Shown here: positions 54,121 through 62,735 of the stretch, in pieces
Layout: each line of letters opens with the position of its first letter
Numbering within the stretch: position 1 is the first letter of the stretch
DNA from: Neobacillus bataviensis
GTDB lineage: Bacteria; Bacillota; Bacilli; Bacillales_B; DSM-18226
DNA: 64,000 nt
Assembly (NCBI RefSeq): GCF_019969725.1
Contig: NZ_JAHXYW010000001.1
Location: forward strand, 372,001 to 436,000
Reading direction: 5' to 3'
Notes under the pieces: model-generated
What the model was told of the DNA's origin: nothing
The model's database searches: none
Seen by the model: only the letters and a program-made list of their open reading frames with translations
Program-made: the position numbers and the translations under genes

Positions 54121-55698
54121 TTATTTTATGACTACATCATCAATCATTAAATAACTTGCAGCATTTAACCAGAATCCACTTACATTTTTACTATAGGCAG
54201 CGATATGCTCGTAGTTTCGGATTGGAACATAAACGGCATCGTCAATTTCCTTCTGCATAACTTCTTCATAAAGTTTTAAACGCTTTTTCTCATCTGTTTC
54301 TCTTCGTGCGTCTTCAATCATTTTGTCTACATCAGGATTGCTATAGTAGAAATGGTTTCCTGGAGGTCCCTGAGATGCTGAATGGAATAGGTTATATTGG
54401 TTGTAATCTCCATCTCCTGTTGCATTTCCCCAACCGCCAATCGCCATGTCGTGCTCACCTTTTTCAATCATACCGATATATGCGCCATACTCCATAACTT
54501 GGATTTTCACATCTACGCCAATCCCTTTTAACTGAGATTGAATAACTTCTGCCATATTGATACGTTCTTTTCGGTCACTCGTTAATAATGTCACTTTAAG
54601 GCCTTTTTCATAGCCAGCTTCTTTTAATAGTTTCTTTGCTTCGTTTAAATCATAGTCATATGGCTTAACTTTATCACTATAGCCAAACACTTTCGGGCTC
54701 ATCGCTACATTTGCAAGCGTTCCTACATTATTATAGACACCTTTGATAATGGCTTCTCTTTCAATCGCGTGGCTGATTGCCTTACGAACTCTTACATCAT
54801 CAAATGGCTTTTTCTTTACATTGAATCCAAGATATTCAACAGCTAGTCCCTCTGTACGGTAAAGAGCCATTTTATCAGAGGCTTCAATGCGATCAATTTC
54901 TGTTACAGGTACTTGGTCATTGATTTGTGCTTCTCCTGTTTCAATCATGGCAAGACGAGTAGCATCTTCAGGTACAACCTTGAATACAACACGATCAATA
55001 TTAGGTTTTTTGCCCCAATAGTTTTCATTTTTCTTTAAGGAAATTTCTTGTCCTGTCTTCCAAGACTCGAACACAAAAGGCCCTGTCCCAACTGGATGCT
55101 GAGATAATGAATCCGGATTTTCTGCCAAAGCTTTTGGACTAATAATACTTCCCTCATTACTTGCCAGAATAGATAGAAGTGGCGCATACGGATATTCAAG
55201 GATTAATTGAACCGTGTTTTCATCCACAACTTTCACTTCTTTAATCATTGAAAACTTTTCGCGCTGCGGTGAAGCTGTTTTCGGATCGAGCAACCGATCA
55301 AAGGTTTTTTTAACAGCATCTGCATTAAATGGTGCACCATCGTGGAATTTTATGCCTTCTCTTAATTTAAATTCCCAAGTAGTACCATCGATCACTTTCC
55401 ACTCTTTCGCTAATAATGGTTGAATTTTAAAATCTTTATCTGGTTCAACCAGGCCCTCATAAACCTTTTGATAAACAATATTTGCGGAAGGTATATCGGT
55501 AATAAAATGCGGGTCTAGCTTAGTTGCATCAGAAAGCCTGACTACGGTTAGGGTTCCGCCTTGCTTTGGCCCTTCTTGTTTATTTGCTGACTCATTAGAT
55601 GTAGATGGTTTTGTAGAACATGCTTGAGCAATCATCAGCATTAATCCAATTAATACAAATAGAATGCCATTTTTAATGGTTCGTCTTTTTCTCTCCAT
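54121..55698 (-). CDS. ABC importer substrate-binding lipoprotein (SBP_bac_5)
   Basis: A 525-residue exported lipoprotein. The signal peptide ends in a lipobox (MIAQACS), followed by a Ser/Asn/Lys linker. GGTLTVVRLSDATKLDPHF, TWEFKLREGIKFHDGAPFNADAVKKTFDRL and HPVGTGPFVFESWKTG are the oligopeptide/dipeptide/nickel-binding protein signature. AGGAGC precedes the ATG. It is divergent from the permease/ATPase operon on the other side of a 286-bp gap; together they make a complete importer. Substrate unknown; neighbours suggest a small nitrogen compound or peptide. Confidence 0.93.
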   Translation of the reverse strand: MERKRRTIKNGILFVLIGLMLMIAQACSTKPSTSNESANKQEGPKQGGTLTVVRLSDATKLDPHFITDIPSANIVYQKVYEGLVEPDKDFKIQPLLAKEWKVIDGTTWEFKLREGIKFHDGAPFNADAVKKTFDRLLDPKTASPQREKFSMIKEVKVVDENTVQLILEYPYAPLLSILASNEGSIISPKALAENPDSLSQHPVGTGPFVFESWKTGQEISLKKNENYWGKKPNIDRVVFKVVPEDATRLAMIETGEAQINDQVPVTEIDRIEASDKMALYRTEGLAVEYLGFNVKKKPFDDVRVRKAISHAIEREAIIKGVYNNVGTLANVAMSPKVFGYSDKVKPYDYDLNEAKKLLKEAGYEKGLKVTLLTSDRKERINMAEVIQSQLKGIGVDVKIQVMEYGAYIGMIEKGEHDMAIGGWGNATGDGDYNQYNLFHSASQGPPGNHFYYSNPDVDKMIEDARRETDEKKRLKLYEEVMQKEIDDAVYVPIRNYEHIAAYSKNVSGFWLNAASYLMIDDVVIK

Positions 55699-55804
55699 TT
55701 TCCCCTGCTCCTTTGTTGTTTTTTTAAAAATTCAGAATCTAAGATGTAACCAATTTCACCTGCCTCTAAATTTGCTTATCTGCATTATAGAAGATGATGA
55801 ACAA

Positions 55805-55837
55805 GAATATTTACAGAATATTTACTGAATTTTTAAC
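55805..55837. promoter_or_regulatory. Three 11-bp direct repeats in the divergent importer promoter
   Basis: GAATATTTACA, GAATATTTACT and GAATTTTTAAC follow one another without spacer (55805-55837). TTGACA at 55842-55847 comes directly after, and another AATATTTAC lies at 55859-55867. One-helical-turn spacing suggests a multimeric regulator site. Confidence 0.6.
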
Positions 55838-55984
55838 TATTTTGACAAACAATTTAAAAAATATTTACATTCATTAAAATTTTGATAATTTGTACATATT
55901 CCCATTGAAAAAATGGTTTGGAAGGGGGATTAACCAGCGAGAGTCAGCATCATGTTTTTTCAAAAAATATAAGGAGGTTTTTTC

Positions 55985-56887
55985 ATGTCAGTAGAAGTGA
56001 AAACAGAGCGTTCTGTCGTAATCAAACAATCTATGAGTCAACCAAAACAATCTAAATTGAAAGATTTCTTATCTGTTTTAATGTTAAATAAAGCTGCTTT
56101 AGTTGGGGCAGTGATTATTGTTTTTTATATTCTCATCGCGATCTTTGCCCCACTTTTGGCTCCCTATGATCCATATGCAATAAAATTGGAAAATAAATTA
56201 ATGCCGCCCTCTGGTGACCATTGGATGGGAACAGATGATAAAGGAAGAGATATTTTAAGCCGGATTATTTACGGTTCAAGACTTTCCATGGGTGTTGGAT
56301 TTGCAGCTGTATTTTTCGGTGCATTCTTCGGTATTATTTTTGGACTTGTCGCCGGCTACTATGGAAAATGGGTTGATTCTATCATTATGAGAATGATGGA
56401 CGTTATGCTGGCTTTCCCGGGAATCTTACTTGCTCTTGCGATTATTAGCGCCCTTGGACCAAGTCTGATTAATGTTACGATTGCAGTTGGGGCGTTTTCA
56501 GTCCCATTATTTGCCCGTATTGTCCGCGGCTCTACCCTTGAGGTCAAAAGACTCGAGTATATCGATGCCATAAGGTCGTTAGGTGCCAATGATTTGACGA
56601 TTATTTTTAAACATATTCTTCCGAATATTCTTTCACCCATTATTGTCCAAGGGACATTAAGACTTGCTACTGCGATTCTTTCCGCAGCAGGATTGTCATT
56701 CCTTGGTCTTGGGGCACAACCCCCTTCACCTGAATGGGGAACGATGTTAAGTAATGGAAGGGATTTCTTGTTCTCTGCCCCTTATATTGCTATTTTCCCA
56801 GGGTTAACGATATCAATACTCGTACTTGGATTTAATATTTTCGGAGATGGATTACGCGATGCGTTCGATCCACGAATGAAAAAATAA
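55985..56887 (+). CDS. ABC importer permease, DppC/OppC type
   Basis: A 300-residue membrane protein with six TM helices. The N-terminal OppC region (ALVGAVIIVFYILIAIFAPLLAPYDP), HWMGTDDKGRDILSRIIYGSR and the EAA loop (DAIRSLGANDLTIIFKHILPN) are diagnostic. AAGGAGG precedes the ATG. First gene of a four-gene rightward operon. The order C-B-D-F is unusual, since dppB normally precedes dppC. Confidence 0.95.
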   Translation: MSVEVKTERSVVIKQSMSQPKQSKLKDFLSVLMLNKAALVGAVIIVFYILIAIFAPLLAPYDPYAIKLENKLMPPSGDHWMGTDDKGRDILSRIIYGSRLSMGVGFAAVFFGAFFGIIFGLVAGYYGKWVDSIIMRMMDVMLAFPGILLALAIISALGPSLINVTIAVGAFSVPLFARIVRGSTLEVKRLEYIDAIRSLGANDLTIIFKHILPNILSPIIVQGTLRLATAILSAAGLSFLGLGAQPPSPEWGTMLSNGRDFLFSAPYIAIFPGLTISILVLGFNIFGDGLRDAFDPRMKK

Positions 56888-56913
56888 TAGTTTAAAAGGA
56901 GGATGGCCCATCA

Positions 56914-57834
56914 ATGTTAATGTTTATTTTTCGTCGTTTATTACAAACCATCCCGGTCGTAATCGGGGTAACGTTCGTTGTTTTCTTCATTATGCAGCTC
57001 GTTCCTGGTGATCCTGCCGTTTTGCTCGCAGGTGAGGGGGCTTCTAAAGAAACTATTAATGGAATTCGTGAACAATTAGGATTAAACCGGCCTTTATTGG
57101 TTCAATATTTTGATTACTTAACGAATATCTTTCATGGTGATTTTGGCACTTCGTTAAAAAATAGCCAGCCAGTTTTGGATGAAATTATGGTTCGCTTACC
57201 GATCACCATGGAGCTTGCATTTTTTAGTATTCTTATCACCATCATTTTAGGGATGGCTGCTGGGATTATTTCAGCAATAAAGCCTTACTCCCTTACAGAT
57301 ACAGGTGTAATGTTAGTTGCCCTTCTAGGGATTTCACTTCCAAGCTTTTGGTTTGGATTGATGATGATGTATTTCTTTTCCGTTAAGCTGCAAATTCTTC
57401 CCGTTGCCGGATGGGACAGCATCTTGCATGTTATTCTTCCGTCCCTTACATTAGGTGCCGGGGGTGCCGCCATCGTAGCCCGGATGACTAGATCTAGTAT
57501 GTTAGAGGTCGTTCGTCAGGATTATATCCGGACAGCGCGTGCCAAAGGACTTCGTGAACGCGTAATTATTTATAAACATGCTTTAAGAAATGCTCTAATT
57601 CCAGTTATCACCGTAGTGGGGTTACAATTTGGTTCTCTTCTTGGGGGAACGGTACTTGTTGAATCGATATTCGCCATCAATGGACTAGGCCGTATGATTG
57701 TAGATGCGATTCGGATGCGCGATTTACCAATGGTCCAGGGCGGAGTATTAATGGCCTCGCTTATCTTCGTAATCGTGAATTTATTTGTAGATGTATTTTA
57801 TCGATTCTTCAATAAACGGATTGAATTAAATTAA
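56914..57834 (+). CDS. ABC importer permease, DppB/OppB type
   Basis: A 306-residue membrane protein. IFRRLLQTIPVVIGVTFVVFFIMQLVPGDPA is the OppB N-terminal signature, and the EAA loop is RTARAKGLRERVIIYKHALRN. AAAGGAGG lies upstream. It pairs with the DppC-type permease to form the importer channel. Confidence 0.95.
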   Translation: MLMFIFRRLLQTIPVVIGVTFVVFFIMQLVPGDPAVLLAGEGASKETINGIREQLGLNRPLLVQYFDYLTNIFHGDFGTSLKNSQPVLDEIMVRLPITMELAFFSILITIILGMAAGIISAIKPYSLTDTGVMLVALLGISLPSFWFGLMMMYFFSVKLQILPVAGWDSILHVILPSLTLGAGGAAIVARMTRSSMLEVVRQDYIRTARAKGLRERVIIYKHALRNALIPVITVVGLQFGSLLGGTVLVESIFAINGLGRMIVDAIRMRDLPMVQGGVLMASLIFVIVNLFVDVFYRFFNKRIELN

Positions 57835-57852
57835 TAGGTGGTGAATGTAGAC

Positions 57853-58872
57853 ATGACTGAGAAAAACAAACCTATATTAGAAGTCAAAGGATTAAAAACC
57901 CATTTTTATACGAAGCGGGGCGTAAGTAAAGCAGTAGATGGCATCGATTTTACACTTAAAAAGGGTGAGACCTTGGGTATTGTCGGCGAATCCGGCTGTG
58001 GGAAAAGTATGACATCCCTTTCGATTCTCCGTTTAATCCCCTCCCCTCCTGGTAAAATCGCGGGCGGGCAGATTCTTTTCAAAGGAAAGGATTTGGTGTC
58101 CCTTCCAGAGGACGAAATGAGGAAAATTCGCGGAAACGAAATTTCAATGATCTTCCAAGAGCCGATGACCTCTTTAAATCCCGTCATTCCGGTTGGTGAA
58201 CAAATTGCGGAAGCTTTAAGACTACATCAAAATATGGGAAAAAAAGAAGCATGGACTAAATCCATTGAAATGCTCAAACTCGTTGGAATCCCCTCTCCTG
58301 ATAAAAGGGCAAAGCAGGAGCCTTTCCAATTAAGCGGCGGTATGCGCCAGAGGGTCATGATTGCGATGGCACTCGCCTGTACCCCTGAGGTATTAATTGC
58401 TGACGAACCAACGACAGCTTTGGATGTTACGATCCAAGCACAAATACTAGCGTTAATTAAAGACCTGCAAACCAAGTTAGGCATGGGTGTCATCATGATT
58501 ACACATGATTTGGGAGTTGTCGCAGAAACATGTGACTCCGTTGCAGTTATGTATGCCGGCAATATTGTCGAGCATGCAGCTACCGAATACATCTTCACCA
58601 ACCCAAAGCATCCCTATACCCTAGGGTTAATAAATTCTTTACCGAAGATTCACGAAGATCAGGAAGAATTACAAACGATTGAAGGCAGTGTCCCAAGTCC
58701 TTATAATATGCCGATTGGCTGCAGGTTCGCCTCAAGATGCCCTTTCCAGCAGCCAATATGTCATTCCAAACAGCCGGAGTTAGTAGAACAAGCTGATGGC
58801 TCAAAGGTTCGCTGTTGGATGTATACAGATAAATGGACTGGTCAAGTTATTGAAAAGGAGGCTGTACAATAA
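57853..58872 (+). CDS. ABC importer ATPase, DppD/OppD type
   Basis: About 339 residues starting at ATG 57853 ([14 protein letters not shown]) with AGGTGGTG upstream. Walker [11 protein letters not shown], signature [15 protein letters not shown] and Walker [13 protein letters not shown] are intact, and the C-terminal oligo_HPY domain has [15 protein letters not shown]. It overlaps the next ATPase gene (TAATG). Confidence 0.95.
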   Translation: MTEKNKPILEVKGLKTHFYTKRGVSKAVDGIDFTLKKGETLGIVGESGCGKSMTSLSILRLIPSPPGKIAGGQILFKGKDLVSLPEDEMRKIRGNEISMIFQEPMTSLNPVIPVGEQIAEALRLHQNMGKKEAWTKSIEMLKLVGIPSPDKRAKQEPFQLSGGMRQRVMIAMALACTPEVLIADEPTTALDVTIQAQILALIKDLQTKLGMGVIMITHDLGVVAETCDSVAVMYAGNIVEHAATEYIFTNPKHPYTLGLINSLPKIHEDQEELQTIEGSVPSPYNMPIGCRFASRCPFQQPICHSKQPELVEQADGSKVRCWMYTDKWTGQVIEKEAVQ

Positions 58873-59867
58873 TGCAAACTGTGGAAAAAAAGAAATTATT
58901 ATTAGAAGTGGATCATTTAAAGCAGTATTTCCCAGTTAAGACAGACTCCGTATTTAAACCAAAAAACTATGTAAAAGCTGTTGATGATGTTTCCTTCCAT
59001 CTCTATGAAGGGGAAACGTTAAGTATTGTCGGTGAATCTGGCTGCGGAAAATCAACGACTGGACGAGCGATTTTAAGACTGGATGAACCGACAGACGGAA
59101 AAGTCTTATATTCTGGGCAAAATATACTCGATTTTAATAAAAAAGAAATGAGAAAGCTTAGAGGAGATCTGCAGGTTATTTTCCAGGATCCTTTTGCCTC
59201 ACTCAACCCACGGCAAACGGTCAAGCAAATATTAAATGAAGCAATGGCGATTCAACAAGTTGTTCCGAAGGAAAAACGGATGGAAAGAATGTTAGAATTA
59301 CTTGGTTATGTCGGTCTTCCTGAGGAAGCACTAGATCGCTATCCCCACGAGTTTAGCGGAGGGCAGCGACAGCGGATTGGAATTGCCCGCGCTCTTGCGG
59401 TAAATCCTAAATTAATTATTTGTGATGAGGCGGTTTCTGCTTTAGATGTATCCATCCAAGCGCAAATACTAAATCTATTAAAAAAGCTGCAAAATCAATT
59501 TCAACTCACCTTCCTTTTTATTTCGCACGATTTAAGTGTCGTACGTCATATTTCTGACCGGGTTATGGTAATGTATCTTGGTAAGGTCGTTGAAATTGCA
59601 GAAAAGAAAGCACTATTTGATTCACCGCATCATCCTTATACAAAGGCATTATTATCATCTATTCCTGTTCCAAATCCAACGTATTCAAGGGAGAAAGTTA
59701 TATTAAAAGGAGATGTCCCCTCCCCTATCGACCCGCCTAGCGGATGTCGTTTTCATACCCGCTGTCCGTTTGCGACAGAGAGGTGTAAAATAGAAGAACC
59801 TGCTTTACGCGAGATAAATAAAAATCATTATGTCAGCTGCCATTTTGCAGAGCAGCTATTCCAATAA
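58872..59867 (+). CDS. ABC importer ATPase, DppF/OppF type
   Basis: A 331-residue ATPase. Walker [18 protein letters not shown], signature FSGGQRQRIGIARAL, Walker B LIICDEAVSALDVS and C-terminal GCRFHTRCPFATERC. Translation is coupled to the DppD-type gene. Terminator 45 bp downstream. Confidence 0.95.
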   Translation: MQTVEKKKLLLEVDHLKQYFPVKTDSVFKPKNYVKAVDDVSFHLYEGETLSIVGESGCGKSTTGRAILRLDEPTDGKVLYSGQNILDFNKKEMRKLRGDLQVIFQDPFASLNPRQTVKQILNEAMAIQQVVPKEKRMERMLELLGYVGLPEEALDRYPHEFSGGQRQRIGIARALAVNPKLIICDEAVSALDVSIQAQILNLLKKLQNQFQLTFLFISHDLSVVRHISDRVMVMYLGKVVEIAEKKALFDSPHHPYTKALLSSIPVPNPTYSREKVILKGDVPSPIDPPSGCRFHTRCPFATERCKIEEPALREINKNHYVSCHFAEQLFQ

Positions 59868-59911
59868 AGCTATTTTCAAAAATGAAATAAATTAGATAAA
59901 ATATTATATTA

Positions 59912-59942
59912 AAAAAGGGAGTGAGGTTTGACTCCCTTTTTC
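59912..59942 (+). terminator. Terminator of the importer operon
   Basis: AAAAAGGGAGT/ACTCCCTTTTT stem with an 8-nt loop and TCTAC following; lies between the OppF-type and kinase genes. Confidence 0.88.
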
Positions 59943-59967
59943 TACATCTAAAGGAGCATCTCGTTCC

Positions 59968-60717
59968 ATGCTTAATATTGAAACCTTCTCCCTTTATATC
60001 ATGCTATGTGTGTTAGCCCCTTTATTAGGTGCTTTTACCTTGTTGTTCTTATTTGTATTTGAAAAAAGAATTGACCTTCTAGAAAAACAAACACGGGAAA
60101 TTGCCCTTGAAAAAGAGCTGCAAACAGCGCTATATAATCAATTAAATCAAGAAATCCAGCCGCATTTTCTCTTTAATACATTAAATTCGATTTTAAGCTT
60201 AGCCAGGTTAGACAGAAAATCGGAACTAATTCGCTCGATTGAAACTCTTTCAAGATTACTTAAATTTAAATATAAAACCAATTCCCCCCTTATTACAATC
60301 AATGAGGAATTATCTTATATTAATTACTACTTGGAAATACAAAAAATAAGGTTTCGTGAAAGACTTCATTATGAAATATCGATCGATCCAGAGGTTGGCC
60401 AATCAGTTATTATCCCTTTTTTAATTCAAACTCTTGTCGAGAATGCCTTTAAACATGCCTTTGAAAAGCATATCGGTGAAGCCTTTTTAAAAATCATAAT
60501 TAATAAAAAAAATGAAGAAGTATATGTAACCGTTTGGAATAATGCTCTAGAAGGACAGGTCCTCCAATCTAACGATGGCGGGCTTGGATTAGAGAATATC
60601 GCCAAAAGGCTTGAGATTCTTTTTCCCGGAGATCGTACTTCCGTAACATTAAACAATACAGATATTGGGACCACTGTAACCGCCATTTTCCCATTAGCAA
60701 AAGAAGGTGCAATGTAA
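59968..60717 (+). CDS. LytS/YesM-type histidine kinase without sensory domain
   Basis: A 249-residue kinase with only one N-terminal TM helix (about 8-32) and no extracytoplasmic domain. A short coiled coil (33-60) leads to the His_kinase box IQPHFLFNTLNSILS, with N box VENAFKHAF and G box GGLGLENIAKRL. AAAGGAG is upstream of the ATG. TAATG overlap with the regulator gene downstream. The minimal input region implies that another membrane protein supplies the signal, the SSS transporter two genes downstream being the obvious candidate. Confidence 0.9.
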   Translation: MLNIETFSLYIMLCVLAPLLGAFTLLFLFVFEKRIDLLEKQTREIALEKELQTALYNQLNQEIQPHFLFNTLNSILSLARLDRKSELIRSIETLSRLLKFKYKTNSPLITINEELSYINYYLEIQKIRFRERLHYEISIDPEVGQSVIIPFLIQTLVENAFKHAFEKHIGEAFLKIIINKKNEEVYVTVWNNALEGQVLQSNDGGLGLENIAKRLEILFPGDRTSVTLNNTDIGTTVTAIFPLAKEGAM

Positions 60718-61409
60718 TGAATATCCTTTTAGTCGATGATGAACCGCTTGAATTAGAACAACTTGAATATTTAATTCAGAAAAAATTTCCAAACTGGAAA
60801 TTTTTCAAGGCCCTGGATGCCTCCCAAGCCCTTCAAATTATCAAACAACATGAAATCTTTCTTGCTTTTTTAGATATCCAGCTGCCAGGAAAATCTGGTT
60901 TGGAGTTAGCGAAGGAACTGACCAGTTCTTATTCGATGGACATTATTATGGTGACAGCATTCCAAAATTTTGAATATGCACAGGCCTCGATAAGATTAGG
61001 GGTTGTTGATTACATTACAAAGCCTGTTATTGAAGACGAGCTGATGGGTGTATTGAGTAAGTATGAAAGGTTGGGGCGATATACTGAGCCAATCATAAAC
61101 GCATTACAAATCATCCACCAGGAATATAGTGAAAAATTATCATTGAATTATTTGGCGTCTAAAATCCACATTAACCCTGCTTATTTAAGCAGAAAATTTC
61201 ATGAGGAAGTCGGGATGGGCTTTTCGGAATATTTAAATGATTACCGTTTAAAAGAAGCGCAAAAAATGCTAATCGATTCCCCTGATTTAAGCATTAGCAC
61301 AATCTCTGAAAGATGCGGCTTTAACAGCCAGCACTACTTTAGTCAAATCTTTCGAAAAATGACTGGACAATCACCCCGTGACTACCGTTTAAAGGAGACA
61401 TACCGTTGA
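60717..61409 (+). CDS. AraC-type response regulator (YesN-like)
   Basis: A 230-residue regulator. Receiver domain (1-118): LLVDDEP, phospho-Asp in AFLDIQLPGKSGLEL, TAFQNFEYAQ and ITKPV. Two AraC-type HTH motifs follow (LNYLASKIHINPAYLSRKF and TISERCGFNSQHYFSQIFRKMTG). Its TGA overlaps the TTG start of the SSS transporter. It probably regulates the transporters around it. Confidence 0.93.
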   Translation: MNILLVDDEPLELEQLEYLIQKKFPNWKFFKALDASQALQIIKQHEIFLAFLDIQLPGKSGLELAKELTSSYSMDIIMVTAFQNFEYAQASIRLGVVDYITKPVIEDELMGVLSKYERLGRYTEPIINALQIIHQEYSEKLSLNYLASKIHINPAYLSRKFHEEVGMGFSEYLNDYRLKEAQKMLIDSPDLSISTISERCGFNSQHYFSQIFRKMTGQSPRDYRLKETYR

Positions 61410-62728
61410 ATAAGAATTCTTATCAATTTTATATTAGCGGTGCAATTAAATTAGGTGTTGGCTTTGGGGTTGTCAGTCTTTTAGCAAGGTGGATAACAGG
61501 CAATACCATCCTTTCCTCTCCTGAAACGTTAATTAAATACGGATTAACAGGAGGACTCGGCTATTCATTAATGGGGGCATTAGCTCTCATTTTGTTTGGA
61601 TTTATTGCCAAGGTATTGCGTGATAAATTCCCTGAGGAACAAACGATTGGGGATGTATTAAGAAAAAAATTAACACCTGCCGGCTACTGGATTGTCATCG
61701 CTGTGCTTATTTTTACGAGCCTGCACTCTTTATTTATTCAGGCAATGGGTGCCGGAATTCTCATTCACATTATGTTCCCTATTCCTGTTTTTATTGGGAT
61801 GTTGTTGTTTTTAGGATTTTGTTTTTTTGTCGGGGGAGTGGGTGGAATGCAGCGGATCCATCAACTTGCAGGTGTGAATGTCACCTTAATCTTCGGGACC
61901 GTTATCGTTATCCCTGTCTATTTCTATATCCAGGAAGGTGTTCATCCTGTTTACGAGGGAATCAAATTATATCATCCGTACATTTTATTCTTTAAAAATA
62001 CAGATTCGATCTGGTTTATTTTCACAGCTATCTTGATTGGTTTTGGACAGGCCATGATTGACCGGGCAACATGGCAAAGAGTTTTTATTATTCAACGAGA
62101 AAAAGTACAGATGACCTTTACCCTTGCAGGTGTTATTTGGGCCACGGTTCCACTGGCCTTTACCTCACTCCTCATGATTATTATGTTTGGCAGAAGCTAC
62201 AAAAATATATATTCTTTGCTGTTTGAACTTGTGGATAAAATTCAATCAACCATGCTCATTGTTTTATTTGTCTTATTTTGCTTTAGTGTCATATCGTCTG
62301 CCATTAGTTCAGAGCTCCATGCCACGACAACCTTGGTTGTTAAAAACATAATAGAATTATTTCGTCCTTTATCGGATCGTGAGAAATGGAAATTTTCCTA
62401 CATTTTTTCCGGTATCGTGTGTATTGGTTTACTTCTTATTGTGAGTATCCTTTCACCTAACCCACTGCAGCTTTTGTTTTTCTCCGGAAATATTTATGCA
62501 GCAATCATAGTGCCGATGTTATTTATTATACTGAGCAACAAAACTTTACCTGTAATCATTCCACTTTCCTCCTTGATTGGTACTGTAGGTGGTTTGTTAC
62601 TAATACCCTGGAACGACAATTTGCTGACCATTTGGGTAAGTTTCATTATATCTGGTGTTATCTGTATATTGGTTATGATTTATCAACAATTTTCAAGACG
62701 TTATAGACCTATAAGAAAGTCGGGGTGA
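61406..62728 (+). CDS. SSS-family sodium:solute symporter
   Basis: A 440-residue membrane protein with about 12-13 TM helices. It starts at TTG 61406 with AAAGGAG upstream; the start overlaps the regulator's stop. YISGAIKLGVGFGVVSLLARWITGN, IGDVLRKKLTPAGYWI, GGVGGMQRIHQLAGVN and SVISSAISSELHATTTLVVKNI follow the SSS layout, including the TM8-like Ser/Thr-rich region. Substrate unknown; near nucleobase and ureide genes it could move urea, a pyrimidine or an amino acid, or act as a sensor. Confidence 0.85.
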   Translation: MNKNSYQFYISGAIKLGVGFGVVSLLARWITGNTILSSPETLIKYGLTGGLGYSLMGALALILFGFIAKVLRDKFPEEQTIGDVLRKKLTPAGYWIVIAVLIFTSLHSLFIQAMGAGILIHIMFPIPVFIGMLLFLGFCFFVGGVGGMQRIHQLAGVNVTLIFGTVIVIPVYFYIQEGVHPVYEGIKLYHPYILFFKNTDSIWFIFTAILIGFGQAMIDRATWQRVFIIQREKVQMTFTLAGVIWATVPLAFTSLLMIIMFGRSYKNIYSLLFELVDKIQSTMLIVLFVLFCFSVISSAISSELHATTTLVVKNIIELFRPLSDREKWKFSYIFSGIVCIGLLLIVSILSPNPLQLLFFSGNIYAAIIVPMLFIILSNKTLPVIIPLSSLIGTVGGLLLIPWNDNLLTIWVSFIISGVICILVMIYQQFSRRYRPIRKSG

Positions 62729-62735
62729 GTCTTAA

